Positions 1 through 7,049 of a stretch of DNA of 8,366 bases are shown piece by piece. The position numbers and the translations under genes are program-made. The notes under the pieces were generated by a model. The model was not told where the DNA came from. It saw nothing but the letters and a program-made list of their open reading frames with translations, and made no database searches. Source of the DNA: an uncultured Coriobacteriaceae bacterium (GTDB lineage: Bacteria; Actinomycetota; Coriobacteriia; Coriobacteriales; Atopobiaceae). The stretch spans positions 1 to 8,366 of the forward strand of contig CANBCO010000011.1 of the NCBI GenBank assembly GCA_947367165.1, read 5' to 3'. Numbering within the stretch: the first letter of the stretch is position 1; each line of letters begins with the position of its first letter.

Positions 1-65
1 ACGCAGAAGACGGCAAACGCGATTCCTCTACGTCTCGTGGGCTCGGAGATGTGTATAAGAGACAG
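1..65. other. Untrimmed Illumina Nextera adapter (P7 + i7 index + read-2 transposon end)
   Basis: This stretch is synthetic. Bases 1-23 match the P7 flow-cell primer with about three mismatches. Bases 24-31 (TCCTCTAC) sit where the i7 index belongs and, from memory, equal Nextera index N712. Bases 32-46 are GTCTCGTGGGCTCGG. Bases 47-65 are the 19-bp Tn5 mosaic end AGATGTGTATAAGAGACAG. The parts are in the exact order of a Nextera library molecule, so this is a contig end made from read-through or untrimmed reads. It should be masked before any gene or mobile-element analysis. Confidence 0.98.
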
Positions 66-66
66 C

Positions 67-1284
67 ATCAATTTTATTAAGTACAATCGAAGCTAGTGCC
101 TGTGATTGAGAATTCTCTAAAAGTCTTTGCTGCTCTAGAAAGCCCGTATCTTTATCCAAAGTGGAAGAAAGAAGGTCCCAGAGATGTAAGGCGGCAGAAG
201 ACGCATAATTTTTTTTGATTTCTAAAGACGTTGTTTCTTGAAGGATTTTTGTTGCCTTGCAAAAATAATTAGTCAGTTCCTCAAAAGAATACTTTGATTT
301 TCCCGTTGATAGCTTTTCGTAAGCTGCATCTCGTACTTCTCGCATGACTTCGTTTGCAATTTTTGGAGCATCTTGTGTTTGAAGAAGAAAGTCAACTACT
401 TCTTGCGTTTCTTCATAAGTTAGTCTTCCAAAGGCATCGTGAATCAAAAAATTATACAGCATATTTTTGATGCCTTGAGCAGATTTTTTCCACTGTGCGT
501 TATGCGGGTTCTCTTGGCTAATATATTTATCGAGTGCTTTTAACACAAGATCATATTGGTTAGCTAGTTTATAAAAAGCCGGTAATGTCATTGCCGAAGT
601 GCCCGTTCCTCCAGCACCAAGATAGTATCTGTATCCCACTATTTCATTATGAGTTTCCAAAGAGTTTGCCAAACTAGCAGTTATGAAATACTCATATGAG
701 TCTTCTCCGCAGCCTAGCTCCCAATCTACCATTTTTTCAGCGGCTTTCTTTAAAAGAGATGCAGAATAGGCATGATGTGTCATTCTAAAATCTTGGGCAT
801 ATCCGTATTCTTCATCATAAGGCAACCGTAATAAATCAACCCCTGACACAGTTCCAAAATCTCTTTTTGCTTGATTCTCTATATTGTCCACATCCCATTT
901 TGGGACATTTTCGCCAATAACTTCTAAACCAAAATGTATGATTTCTGAATTTGTTTCCATCAAAACTGGAGTTAGTTTTGACAATGTATTTGGCAGTAGT
1001 TCATCGTCTGAATCCAGAAAAAGAATCCACTTTCCTCGAGCTGCTTGTATCCCTCGCAAATGCGCCCGGTGTCGCTCTGTGTTTTTGTGCTGTTTTAAAA
1101 TACGAATGTTACTGTTGTCTTTAGCGTATTTTTTTGCAACAGTTAATGTATTGTCCGTGCTTTTATCGTCGACAATGATTATTTCAACATCAGAATATTT
1201 TTGGTTAAGAACGCTTTCAATTGCTCGAGGCAATAACTTTTCTGCATTAAAAGCACTAATAATTATCGAAAAAAAAGGCTCCAC
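67..1284 (-). CDS. Family 2 (GT-A) glycosyltransferase, C-terminus lost at the adapter
   Basis: This is a cytoplasmic inverting GT-A glycosyltransferase that likely adds a sugar to a cell-surface polysaccharide or glycolipid. The N-terminus has the GT2 strand FSIIISAFNAE (residues 5-15). The nucleotide-binding IIIVDDKSTDNT follows (36-46, Asp39/Asp40), then the metal-binding LDSDDE (90-95) and a downstream GEDSYEYF (193-200) whose Glu-Asp is placed like the family's catalytic base. About 170 helical residues follow. I see no membrane helix. The start is GTG at 1282-1284, preceded by AAAGGAG (1289-1295) with a 4-base spacer. Residues 1-406 are genuine. The reading frame continues into the adapter as VSYTHLRAHET and stops inside the index, so the true C-terminus is unknown. 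The gene is divergent from the 1722-5049 operon. Donor and acceptor cannot be read from the sequence. Confidence 0.9.
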
Positions 1285-1288
1285 GTTT

Positions 1289-1295
1289 CTCCTTT
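1289..1295 (-). promoter_or_regulatory. Ribosome binding site of the family 2 glycosyltransferase
   Basis: On the minus strand this reads AAAGGAG, four bases before the GTG at 1282-1284. It fixes a GTG start where no nearby ATG is in frame. Confidence 0.7.
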
Positions 1296-1462
1296 AATTA
1301 GCTCTGTATTAGTTTAACATGAACGGAGGTGTTTGTACTCTGGTTTGAGAGAGTTTTCTTGAGGGCTTTAGGGTGTCCCTTTGTTTACGCTTCAGTGTTT
1401 TGAACAAAAAAATGATCTGTTTTAGGCAAGCGGGATTTTGGCTCATAAGCTCAAATTGCCTT

Positions 1463-1506
1463 AGTTAGGGGGAAAGTTTGAAAAAATAGCAACTTTCCCT
1501 CTAACT
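1463..1506. repeat. Strong 16-bp hairpin (inverted repeat)
   Basis: The left arm AGTTAGGGGGAAAGTT (1463-1478) pairs with the right arm AACTTTCCCTCTAACT (1491-1506). Fifteen pairs are Watson-Crick and one is G-T. The loop is 12 bases and A-rich (1479-1490). Neither strand has a run of T directly after the stem, so it is not a textbook intrinsic terminator, though it could still end or attenuate transcripts. It could also be the end of a lost mobile element or part of a small RNA. Confidence 0.75.
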
Positions 1507-1663
1507 CAGAGAAATTGAAACCTCGCTTTGGTATTTTTTTTCCATATTTTTATCAAATTACCCAAAATACTTGTTGATGCTTGATGACACAGAGGTTTTA
1601 GAGTACAACGGAATGAAACAGATTAATGCGTTGGATTGGTTCTTGGGTTTGGAAAAGTCTTAA
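1505..1663 (+). pseudogene. C-terminal remnant of a probable AAA_14/DUF4143-type ATPase
   Basis: A frame open from 1505 to the TAA at 1661-1663 has no good start codon for most of its length. Its last part contains NYPKYLLMLDD followed by YNGMKQINALDWFL. This matches, from memory, the closing segment of AAA_14/DUF4143 ATP-binding proteins, whose tails run N-Y-P-K-Y-(L/V)-L-x-(L/M)-D, then G-I-(K/R)-(Q/H)-I-N, then (D)-W/F-L. The residues before NYPKY fit less well, and they lie next to an eight-T run that could hide a frameshift. The Walker-type ATPase domain and most of the protein are absent, because the hairpin at 1463-1506 and non-coding sequence lie upstream. The first in-frame ATG (1577) would give only 28 residues. 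I infer gene debris, not a working small gene. Confidence 0.5.
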
Positions 1664-1711
1664 GACCGTCTTTGGTAGGCTACTGTGTTACAGTTAGAAA
1701 AGCTATGGTTT

Positions 1712-1715
1712 GGAG
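1712..1715 (+). promoter_or_regulatory. Ribosome binding site deciding the start of the truncated GT2 copy
   Basis: GGAG lies six bases before the ATG at 1722-1724, a better-placed start than the upstream in-frame TTG at 1710, which overlaps this site. Confidence 0.65.
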
Positions 1716-1721
1716 AAATTA

Positions 1722-2435
1722 ATGAGAAGCAATGTGCAGAACGAAAAGCTTTCTGTGGTTGTGCCTTGTTGTAACGAGGAGGCGACTCTTCCTTTGTTTT
1801 GCAAAACGCTTCATAACACGTTTGCGAAGCTTTTCTCGGGAGACTATGATAATGTTGCTATGGGAAGGGTTTCGAGCAAAGGTGAGCCGCCTATTCGTTC
1901 GTTTTTTGGTCGGGCATTTTATAAGCTCATCAACAAAATTAGTGAGGCCGATATAGGGGATGGTGCTCGCGATTATAGGCTTATGACGCGGCTTATGGTT
2001 GATGCGGTGCTTGCTTTACACGAAAGAAATCGCTTTACTAAAGGCATATTTGGTTGGGTTGGGTTTAATACGTATTGGTACGAATATGAGCATGCCGATA
2101 GAATTGCTGGCGAAACTAGTTTTAGCATTTGGAGCTTATTTAAATACGCTATTGAAGGGATTGTTTCGTTTTCTTGCGCGCCTTTGGCGCTTGCTTCGGC
2201 TGTGGGTGTGTTTTTGAGCTTTGTGGCTGTGATTTTTATAATCGTACTTTTAGTCAGAGCGGCTGTGTTTGGAGATGTCGTGGCCGGTTGGCCTTCTTTA
2301 ATGTGTACTGTTTTGTTTGTAGGAGGCCTTCAGCTGTTGGGAATTGGCGTTTTAGGAGCTTATTTAGCGCGCACTTATACTGAGACCAAAAAGCGCCCTG
2401 TCTTTATTGTGAAAGAAAGGGGCAAAATTGAGTGA
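1722..2435 (+). CDS. Internally deleted polyprenyl-phosphate glycosyltransferase (CsbB/GtrB-like), probably catalytically dead
   Basis: This protein belongs to the dolichol-phosphate-mannose-synthase-like GT2 group that charges undecaprenyl phosphate with a sugar. It keeps the first strand (KLSVVVPCCNEEATL, about residues 9-23) and jumps at residues 36/37 (base 1829/1830) straight to LFSGDYD. It still has the ADIGDGARDYRLM region and two C-terminal membrane helices (about 150-175 and 187-212), and it ends with the typical RTYTETKKRP tail. Against the intact paralogue at 7163-8203 it lacks 89 residues, including the NDGSTD nucleotide-binding and DADLQDPP metal-binding motifs, yet the frame is kept. 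Over the remaining 201 residues the two are about 85% identical by manual count. The length is 237 residues against about 320-350 for the family. The YfhO-family gene overlaps its 3' end by 8 bases. It may be a decaying gene, a translational leader for YfhO, or a non-catalytic membrane partner. Confidence 0.85.
   Translation: MRSNVQNEKLSVVVPCCNEEATLPLFCKTLHNTFAKLFSGDYDNVAMGRVSSKGEPPIRSFFGRAFYKLINKISEADIGDGARDYRLMTRLMVDAVLALHERNRFTKGIFGWVGFNTYWYEYEHADRIAGETSFSIWSLFKYAIEGIVSFSCAPLALASAVGVFLSFVAVIFIIVLLVRAAVFGDVVAGWPSLMCTVLFVGGLQLLGIGVLGAYLARTYTETKKRPVFIVKERGKIE
2416..2422 (+). promoter_or_regulatory. Ribosome binding site of the YfhO-family gene, inside the upstream gene
   Basis: AAAGGGG lies five bases before the TTG start at 2428-2430, within the last codons of the truncated glycosyltransferase. 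With the 8-base overlap this points to translational coupling. Confidence 0.6.
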
Positions 2436-5049
2436 ATACTTAAAACGCGTAAGGATTTGGGGAACTAATTCTCGGTTAGCGCTTTCTACCTCTTGTTATG
2501 CTTTTTTTCTTACCCTTTTTACTCTTTTAGTAGTGTATGCATTTTTAGGGCTTTTCCCTTTTGGGGACGGGAGTCTTGCATATAGCGACGGAGCAATTCA
2601 GTATATAGATTTTTTAACGTGGGGAAAAAAAGTTTATGGAGGGGTAGCCTCTGTAGGATTTGACTTTTCTTCCTATATGGGAGCGGATACTACTGCAACA
2701 TTTGCTTATTATCTTGCTAGCCCTTTCTCTTTTTTACTTTTATGGATTCCAGAATCTCTTATAGCTTCAGCAATTAATCTCATTGCATTGTGTAAACTTT
2801 CATTTGCGGCATTTACCATGAGTTTCTTTTTGACAAAGAGGTTTGAAATTACAAAAAAATCAGTCCCCCTTGCCGTTTTTTTGGGAGTTAGCTATAGTTT
2901 ATGCCAATGGGGTATTGTGCAGTCAACGTGTATTATGTGGCTTGATGCATTTTATATTGCTCCACTAGTAATGTTGGCGCTTTATTATCTGATAAGCAAA
3001 AAAACATGTTGGTTCTATTCTTGCATGAGTGCATTCGCGCTCATTTCAAATTGGTATATGGGAAGTATCCTTTGTCTTTTTTCAATTTTTTGGTTTTTCT
3101 TTGAATGTATTCTTTATTTTTTGCAGAACAATAAAAAAGAGCATAGGAATATAAAAATCTTTCTTTTTGCTTGTGTTCGTTTTTTTGTTTCAGGCGTGAT
3201 TGGCATTTTGTTAAGCCTCTTTTTGCTTTTGCCTACCTTTTATCTTCTTGAGGCGAGTGCGCGGGGAAGTGCCAATGTTTCTTTCTTTGGCAATCTTTTG
3301 TTTGGAAGAAATCCATTTTCATGTATTTCAAACTATACAATTGGTGCAACAAGCTCCTTTGTGACGGCAGCTTTATTTACCGGAAGCCTGCCTTACATAG
3401 GAGCGATTGGCGCTATTTTTGCTTCGCGTTTTACTTGGAAGTGCAAAGTAACTTTAGCGAGTTTTATCGTACTAGGCATTTTGATTATTTGCTGGTCTCC
3501 TTTGGTGTCTGTTTTCTGTTTATTCCAAAAAGAAGAAACATATCTCATTCGTTATTCTTTTATTTTTTCTCTTATTCTTGTGTTTGTTTCCGCCTATTTT
3601 TACTTGGATAAAAAAAGTGGCTTTGGTGAAAAAGAGGTAATGAAAAAACTTTGCATTGGGGTATTTGCGTTAGTTGGATTGAGTCTGTTGTTCTTTATCT
3701 TTATGCAAAAGCTTGTCACAGGGAAATTTTGGATAACTTTTATTTGCATTTTGTTTATGTTACTTTTGGTGTGTTTGTTTCATAAAAAGCGCAAAGTATG
3801 TATTTTGCTTATGTGTATATTATGTGCTTTTGAAGGAGGAAGCAATGCGTATTTCATATTATCAAACGATAACCATGTTTTAGATTTGATTTCTTCTAGG
3901 CGCGCATATGAAGAAGCCGAGCAAAACATGCTTGCTGAGATTAATGCAAGAGGTGATTTGCAACCTTACAGAATTTATACTACTAGGCCCTGGGATGATC
4001 CAGACAAGAATCCCAGTTTTGCAACCAACCAAAATGAGCCCCTTGCATTTTCCTTTAATAGTATGACTGGTTATTCTTCTATCGCAAACAAAAATCAACT
4101 GGATTTTTTGGCACATATGGGAGAGAATCGAGCACATGTTATAGCCTCTACCAAACAGCCCTTGTTGCCGCTTGCCGCGCTCTTATCGGCGAAATATATT
4201 ATAAGTTCTGAAAACATTTCTGTTTTGCAAAACACAGGCATAATTGGTCCTTATCAGCAGCGCGTATACCAAAATCAATATGCTTTTCCCTTTATGTTCT
4301 CATTTGACGAAACAGAAGATTTCACATTTGATACTTCCAATCCCTTTGTTTATAACAATGAGGTGTATAGCTTTCTTTTTGGTACAGGCGAGGAGGTTTT
4401 TAAAGAAGCTTCCGTACAAATTATTACAAAAACTCCCCAAAAAACTGAATATGAAATTTCTCTTTCAAATGACTCAAACCTGCTTTATGCTTTGATTCCT
4501 AATTTTACCGGAGAAATTCTTTTGAATGATAAGCATTATTTGGATGTTAAAAAAGACTGGGTAAGCACAAAAGTTTTTTATATTCCTGTTCCGCAAGATG
4601 AAACACAAGTGAAGCTTACTATTATTCCGCAGGATAGCAATGAGGAGGCAACTCCTGTGTTTCAAGAATGTCAGATGAATGTTTTGCGGAGCGATAGCGA
4701 TTTAGCAAAAAGAAACGCAGCAACTATTGAATCTTTTTCAAATAGTGAAATACATGCATCTATAATGTGCTCACATGAAAAGAACTTGTTTGTTAGTATG
4801 CCAGTTTCAAATGGGTGGAAAATATATGTGAACAATAAAGAGATTACGCCTCAACAAGTTTTTGATTGTTTTTATTCCATTCCGGTGGAGGAAGGGATAA
4901 ATTCTGTTGTATTGATTTATACCACTCCCGGATTGCTGAAAGGCAGGTGCTTAACAGCTCTTGGGGTAGTTGGCCTTGTGGGAGAATTTTTGTACGAAAG
5001 AAAAAAACGATGTTTTGGAGTAACAAATAAACTGCCAGGGCTAAAGTAG
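2428..5049 (+). CDS. YfhO-family GT-C membrane glycosyltransferase
   Basis: This large polytopic membrane protein of 873 residues fits the YfhO family. In Bacillus, YfhO works with CsbB to move a lipid-linked sugar onto lipoteichoic acid outside the membrane. The first helix spans about 22-44. A loop with SDGAIQYIDF follows (53-62); its Asp54 and Gln58-Tyr59 fit the conserved first-loop acid of YfhO/GT-C enzymes. More family-like stretches are YSLCQWGIVQ and WLDAFYIAPL (156-180) and SNWYMG (207-212). Roughly 12 hydrophobic segments fill the first 480 residues. An extracytoplasmic domain follows (about 490-840), then one last helix near 843-860 and a basic end. The start is TTG at 2428, supported by AAAGGGG five bases upstream; no ATG gives a complete first helix. 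The gene overlaps the truncated GT2 by 8 bases. It is AT-rich, more so than the right half of the window. Substrate and acceptor are unknown. Confidence 0.88.
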   Translation: MSEYLKRVRIWGTNSRLALSTSCYAFFLTLFTLLVVYAFLGLFPFGDGSLAYSDGAIQYIDFLTWGKKVYGGVASVGFDFSSYMGADTTATFAYYLASPFSFLLLWIPESLIASAINLIALCKLSFAAFTMSFFLTKRFEITKKSVPLAVFLGVSYSLCQWGIVQSTCIMWLDAFYIAPLVMLALYYLISKKTCWFYSCMSAFALISNWYMGSILCLFSIFWFFFECILYFLQNNKKEHRNIKIFLFACVRFFVSGVIGILLSLFLLLPTFYLLEASARGSANVSFFGNLLFGRNPFSCISNYTIGATSSFVTAALFTGSLPYIGAIGAIFASRFTWKCKVTLASFIVLGILIICWSPLVSVFCLFQKEETYLIRYSFIFSLILVFVSAYFYLDKKSGFGEKEVMKKLCIGVFALVGLSLLFFIFMQKLVTGKFWITFICILFMLLLVCLFHKKRKVCILLMCILCAFEGGSNAYFILSNDNHVLDLISSRRAYEEAEQNMLAEINARGDLQPYRIYTTRPWDDPDKNPSFATNQNEPLAFSFNSMTGYSSIANKNQLDFLAHMGENRAHVIASTKQPLLPLAALLSAKYIISSENISVLQNTGIIGPYQQRVYQNQYAFPFMFSFDETEDFTFDTSNPFVYNNEVYSFLFGTGEEVFKEASVQIITKTPQKTEYEISLSNDSNLLYALIPNFTGEILLNDKHYLDVKKDWVSTKVFYIPVPQDETQVKLTIIPQDSNEEATPVFQECQMNVLRSDSDLAKRNAATIESFSNSEIHASIMCSHEKNLFVSMPVSNGWKIYVNNKEITPQQVFDCFYSIPVEEGINSVVLIYTTPGLLKGRCLTALGVVGLVGEFLYERKKRCFGVTNKLPGLK

Positions 5050-5054
5050 CCTGG
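5035..5054 (+). terminator. Weak hairpin over the stop codon of the YfhO-family gene
   Basis: CCAGG (5035-5039) and CTA (5041-5043) pair with TAG (5047-5049) and CCTGG (5050-5054), with one bulged G and a 3-base loop. The sequence after it has scattered T but no proper T-run, so terminator function is only possible. Confidence 0.3.
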
Positions 5055-5070
5055 GACTTTGACTCTTACT

Positions 5071-5192
5071 TAATCCCCACATTTTTAGGGTTATAGGACA
5101 AAAAGTGCAATATCTTATTAGCACATTATTACAAATCAAGATAGTTAAAAACTCTTAAAACGAAACTTCTACCTGCTGCAATGTGGGATTTA
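5071..5192. repeat. Imperfect 13-bp inverted repeats bounding 122 bases
   Basis: The left end TAATCCCCACATT (5071-5083) and the reverse complement of the right end (5180-5192, TAAATCCCACATT) agree at 11 of 13 positions. The AT-rich interior has no coding frame of note. The segment occupies most of the space between two convergent genes. It could be a small non-autonomous mobile element, the scar of an insertion sequence or a long-range hairpin acting as a bidirectional terminator. No target-site duplication is obvious. Confidence 0.35.
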
Positions 5193-5227
5193 TCATTTAG
5201 GAAGCGTTAAAGGCAGGATTGTACCAG

Positions 5228-7039
5228 TTAGTTTTGAACTTGAGGGGCAACAATACGTTTGCGACTGGCACGTTGTTTGGACGCGTGGATCCCCCAAGCG
5301 ACAAGTACTGCGAGCGTAAGGAAACTGATCCAGCGAGCTACGCTCCAAAGTACGGGCTGAACAAATGCAATGTGCACTACACCCTCTACGTTTGCAGGCA
5401 CTATGAGCTCCATATCCACGTTGCTCTCGTCTTTCTTAAGCTCTACGCCAGGGGTGTCTGCGCTCACAATCTGGTAGCGTTTGTAATACAACATGGGCAA
5501 ACTTACCGTGCCGCCTGCGTCTCCTCCGTCAACGTATACGGAGAAGGTGGTGGGGGTTTCTCGGGTAAAAGAGGAAGCAGAGGCGCTTTTGGTTGTTGCA
5601 ATGTGGCCGTCAAGTTCTTCTGGTGCATAGACAGAGCCGCTTACGTATTCGGCCCCCATTATGGCGTTCCAGGAGTCACGCACGTCTTGAGGTGTTTTGC
5701 ACTCCGTGGCTGGGAGAGGATAGCTGTATTTGGTTTGTCCGCTTGCTTGAAAGAGATCTTGCGTTTTAAGGTAGAGAGGCATACTAGCTGCGGTCTCCAG
5801 AACGCATATAAACCCAAGTGCAAGCAAAACGCCAGTTTTAGCTGCGGTTTTTTGCGGCTTCCATGCTATAAGTGCTGTGCAAACGGCAAGAACAATAAAA
5901 AAGCAGGCAAGCGAAAGAAAGCGAGAGGAAAATTGAGCCTGCGCCAGTATGCCCAGCGGGTTCACTACGCCTTCTGGTATCGCGTTTCCGAGAAACCATG
6001 GCCAGTACTCTGTAGCAATCAACGCAAATAGAGCGCCTGTGGCCAAAAGCAAAACCGTCCAGCGCGCATTTTTTGTATCACGTTTGTAAATTGCAAGCAC
6101 CACGCTTATGCCTGCGGCTAAAAGCACGCTCCATCCAAGCGGTGGCTGCGTTTGGAAGTTGTATTGCTGCGTATCGAGGGTAGGTGTCCAGGTGCTAAGC
6201 TGGGAAAGAGAGAGGCCTGTTTGAGAAATGTCGTGGATAGCCTCTGCGTAAGGGACGCTTCCTTTAAGAGATTCACTGCTTAAAAACGTAAGAAATGGAA
6301 CAACAAAGGCAGCAGTTAAAAGTGCTATGAGCAACGCAGAAAGTGCTATTTCTTTTAAAACGCGTGTATCGTGGTTGTAAAAAAGCCCTGCTATCACCAC
6401 AAAAGGAGCAGAGAACAAAAGGAGGACAACACTTAAAACGTGCGAATAGACCACGCAGCTTACGCCAATTGAGAAGGCAATCCAGCCATAGCGCACGCTT
6501 TTTTGCTTTGAAAAGATGAGAAACACTCCAAGCGCAATACGTGGAAAAAACGTCATGGCGAGGTATTCTCCCACTGCCGCTCTAAAGTAGACGTCAAAGA
6601 GGCGCACGGGAGTTGTAGCCCACATGAGAGCTCCAAGGATACTTATTGCTTGCGAATTAAAAATCCGCTTAAAAGAAAAGTAGGCAACAAGCACCGTTGC
6701 AAGTTGCACTACCAGGACAAACGTCTTATATGCCCACGTTAGTTTCATGCCCAGACAGACTAAAAAAGCAGGCAGATAGAGAAAAAGATCAGGGTAGCAA
6801 AGCGGCGCGGCATACCCATATCCCATGGCGGGATACCAATAGAAAGGGCTTCCTGCGTTTCCAGATTGGATATTCTCGGCAACGCTTTGAATACGAGAGA
6901 GGTGAAACGCCAGATCGTCTAAGTTTTCAAGCGAAAAAAGCAAAGGCAGAGACATCAAGGCAACTGTGAGCGCAAGTAAAAGAATAATGGACCAGGAGCG
7001 TTTTAGCTCGTACCGTAGGCTTTTTATGCGCTTTAACAC
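5228..7039 (-). CDS. Polytopic membrane protein, PTPS_related (GT-C-like) family
   Basis: This 603-residue membrane protein resembles the family named 6-pyruvoyl-tetrahydropterin synthase-related (PF10131), a GT-C-like group despite its name. After a first helix (about 17-35), the first outer loop carries DDLAFHLSRI (41-50), matching the family's acidic-His-Arg loop. YFRAAVGEYLAMTFFP (151-166) is the second signature, and VVYSHVLS (197-204) fits a later conserved His. Ten or so hydrophobic segments reach to about residue 425. A probable extracytoplasmic domain follows (about 430-560), with one closing helix near 566-588 and a basic tail. The start is GTG at 7037-7039, with AAAGGA (7044-7049) four bases upstream. 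It is divergent from the intact polyprenyl-phosphate GT2 at 7163, the expected donor-making partner. The likely role is transfer of a lipid-linked sugar outside the membrane, or another step in surface-glycan assembly; the substrate is unknown. Confidence 0.82.
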   Translation of the reverse strand: MLKRIKSLRYELKRSWSIILLLALTVALMSLPLLFSLENLDDLAFHLSRIQSVAENIQSGNAGSPFYWYPAMGYGYAAPLCYPDLFLYLPAFLVCLGMKLTWAYKTFVLVVQLATVLVAYFSFKRIFNSQAISILGALMWATTPVRLFDVYFRAAVGEYLAMTFFPRIALGVFLIFSKQKSVRYGWIAFSIGVSCVVYSHVLSVVLLLFSAPFVVIAGLFYNHDTRVLKEIALSALLIALLTAAFVVPFLTFLSSESLKGSVPYAEAIHDISQTGLSLSQLSTWTPTLDTQQYNFQTQPPLGWSVLLAAGISVVLAIYKRDTKNARWTVLLLATGALFALIATEYWPWFLGNAIPEGVVNPLGILAQAQFSSRFLSLACFFIVLAVCTALIAWKPQKTAAKTGVLLALGFICVLETAASMPLYLKTQDLFQASGQTKYSYPLPATECKTPQDVRDSWNAIMGAEYVSGSVYAPEELDGHIATTKSASASSFTRETPTTFSVYVDGGDAGGTVSLPMLYYKRYQIVSADTPGVELKKDESNVDMELIVPANVEGVVHIAFVQPVLWSVARWISFLTLAVLVAWGIHASKQRASRKRIVAPQVQN

Positions 7040-7043
7040 CTTG

Positions 7044-7049
7044 TCCTTT
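7044..7049 (-). promoter_or_regulatory. Ribosome binding site of the PTPS_related membrane protein
   Basis: On the minus strand this reads AAAGGA, four bases before the GTG start at 7037-7039. The spacing is the same as for the GTG-started glycosyltransferase at the left end. Confidence 0.65.

Larger units (their letters stand above)
1285..1721. other. Gene-poor divergent intergenic region
   Basis: This 437-base stretch lies between two divergently transcribed glycosyltransferase genes. It holds the ribosome binding sites of both genes, a strong hairpin (1463-1506), an AT-rich tract with eight T (1534-1541), a probable ATPase gene remnant (1505-1663) and the 10-bp palindrome GTCTTAAGAC (1658-1667). 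The part from 1300 to 1460 has only short open frames on both strands, and I recognise nothing there. No convincing pair of -35 and -10 boxes stands out for either gene; TAATAC or TAAACT on the minus strand (1306-1316) are only weak -10 candidates. Confidence 0.6.

Noticed and set aside
47..65. Tn5 mosaic end suggesting a natural transposon
   Set aside because: It is directly joined to the Nextera read-2 primer, index and P7 sequence, so it comes from library preparation.
884..1297. Plus-strand open frame of 137 codons
   Set aside because: It is antisense to the conserved N-terminal GT2 domain with its DDKSTD and DSDD motifs, and shows no protein features of its own.
1595..1610. GTTTTAGAGTACAAC, similar to the start of type II CRISPR repeats
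   Set aside because: There is only one copy, no spacer array and no cas gene, and the bases are explained by the ATPase-tail reading frame.
1682..1694. ACTGT-GTT-ACAGT dyad upstream of the truncated GT2
   Set aside because: Five-base arms are common by chance, and no regulator or promoter context supports it.
5219..6031. Long plus-strand open frame of 270 codons
   Set aside because: It lies opposite the 603-residue membrane protein, has Cys-rich and Arg-rich low-plausibility sequence and no ribosome binding site. The minus-strand gene has clear helices and family motifs.
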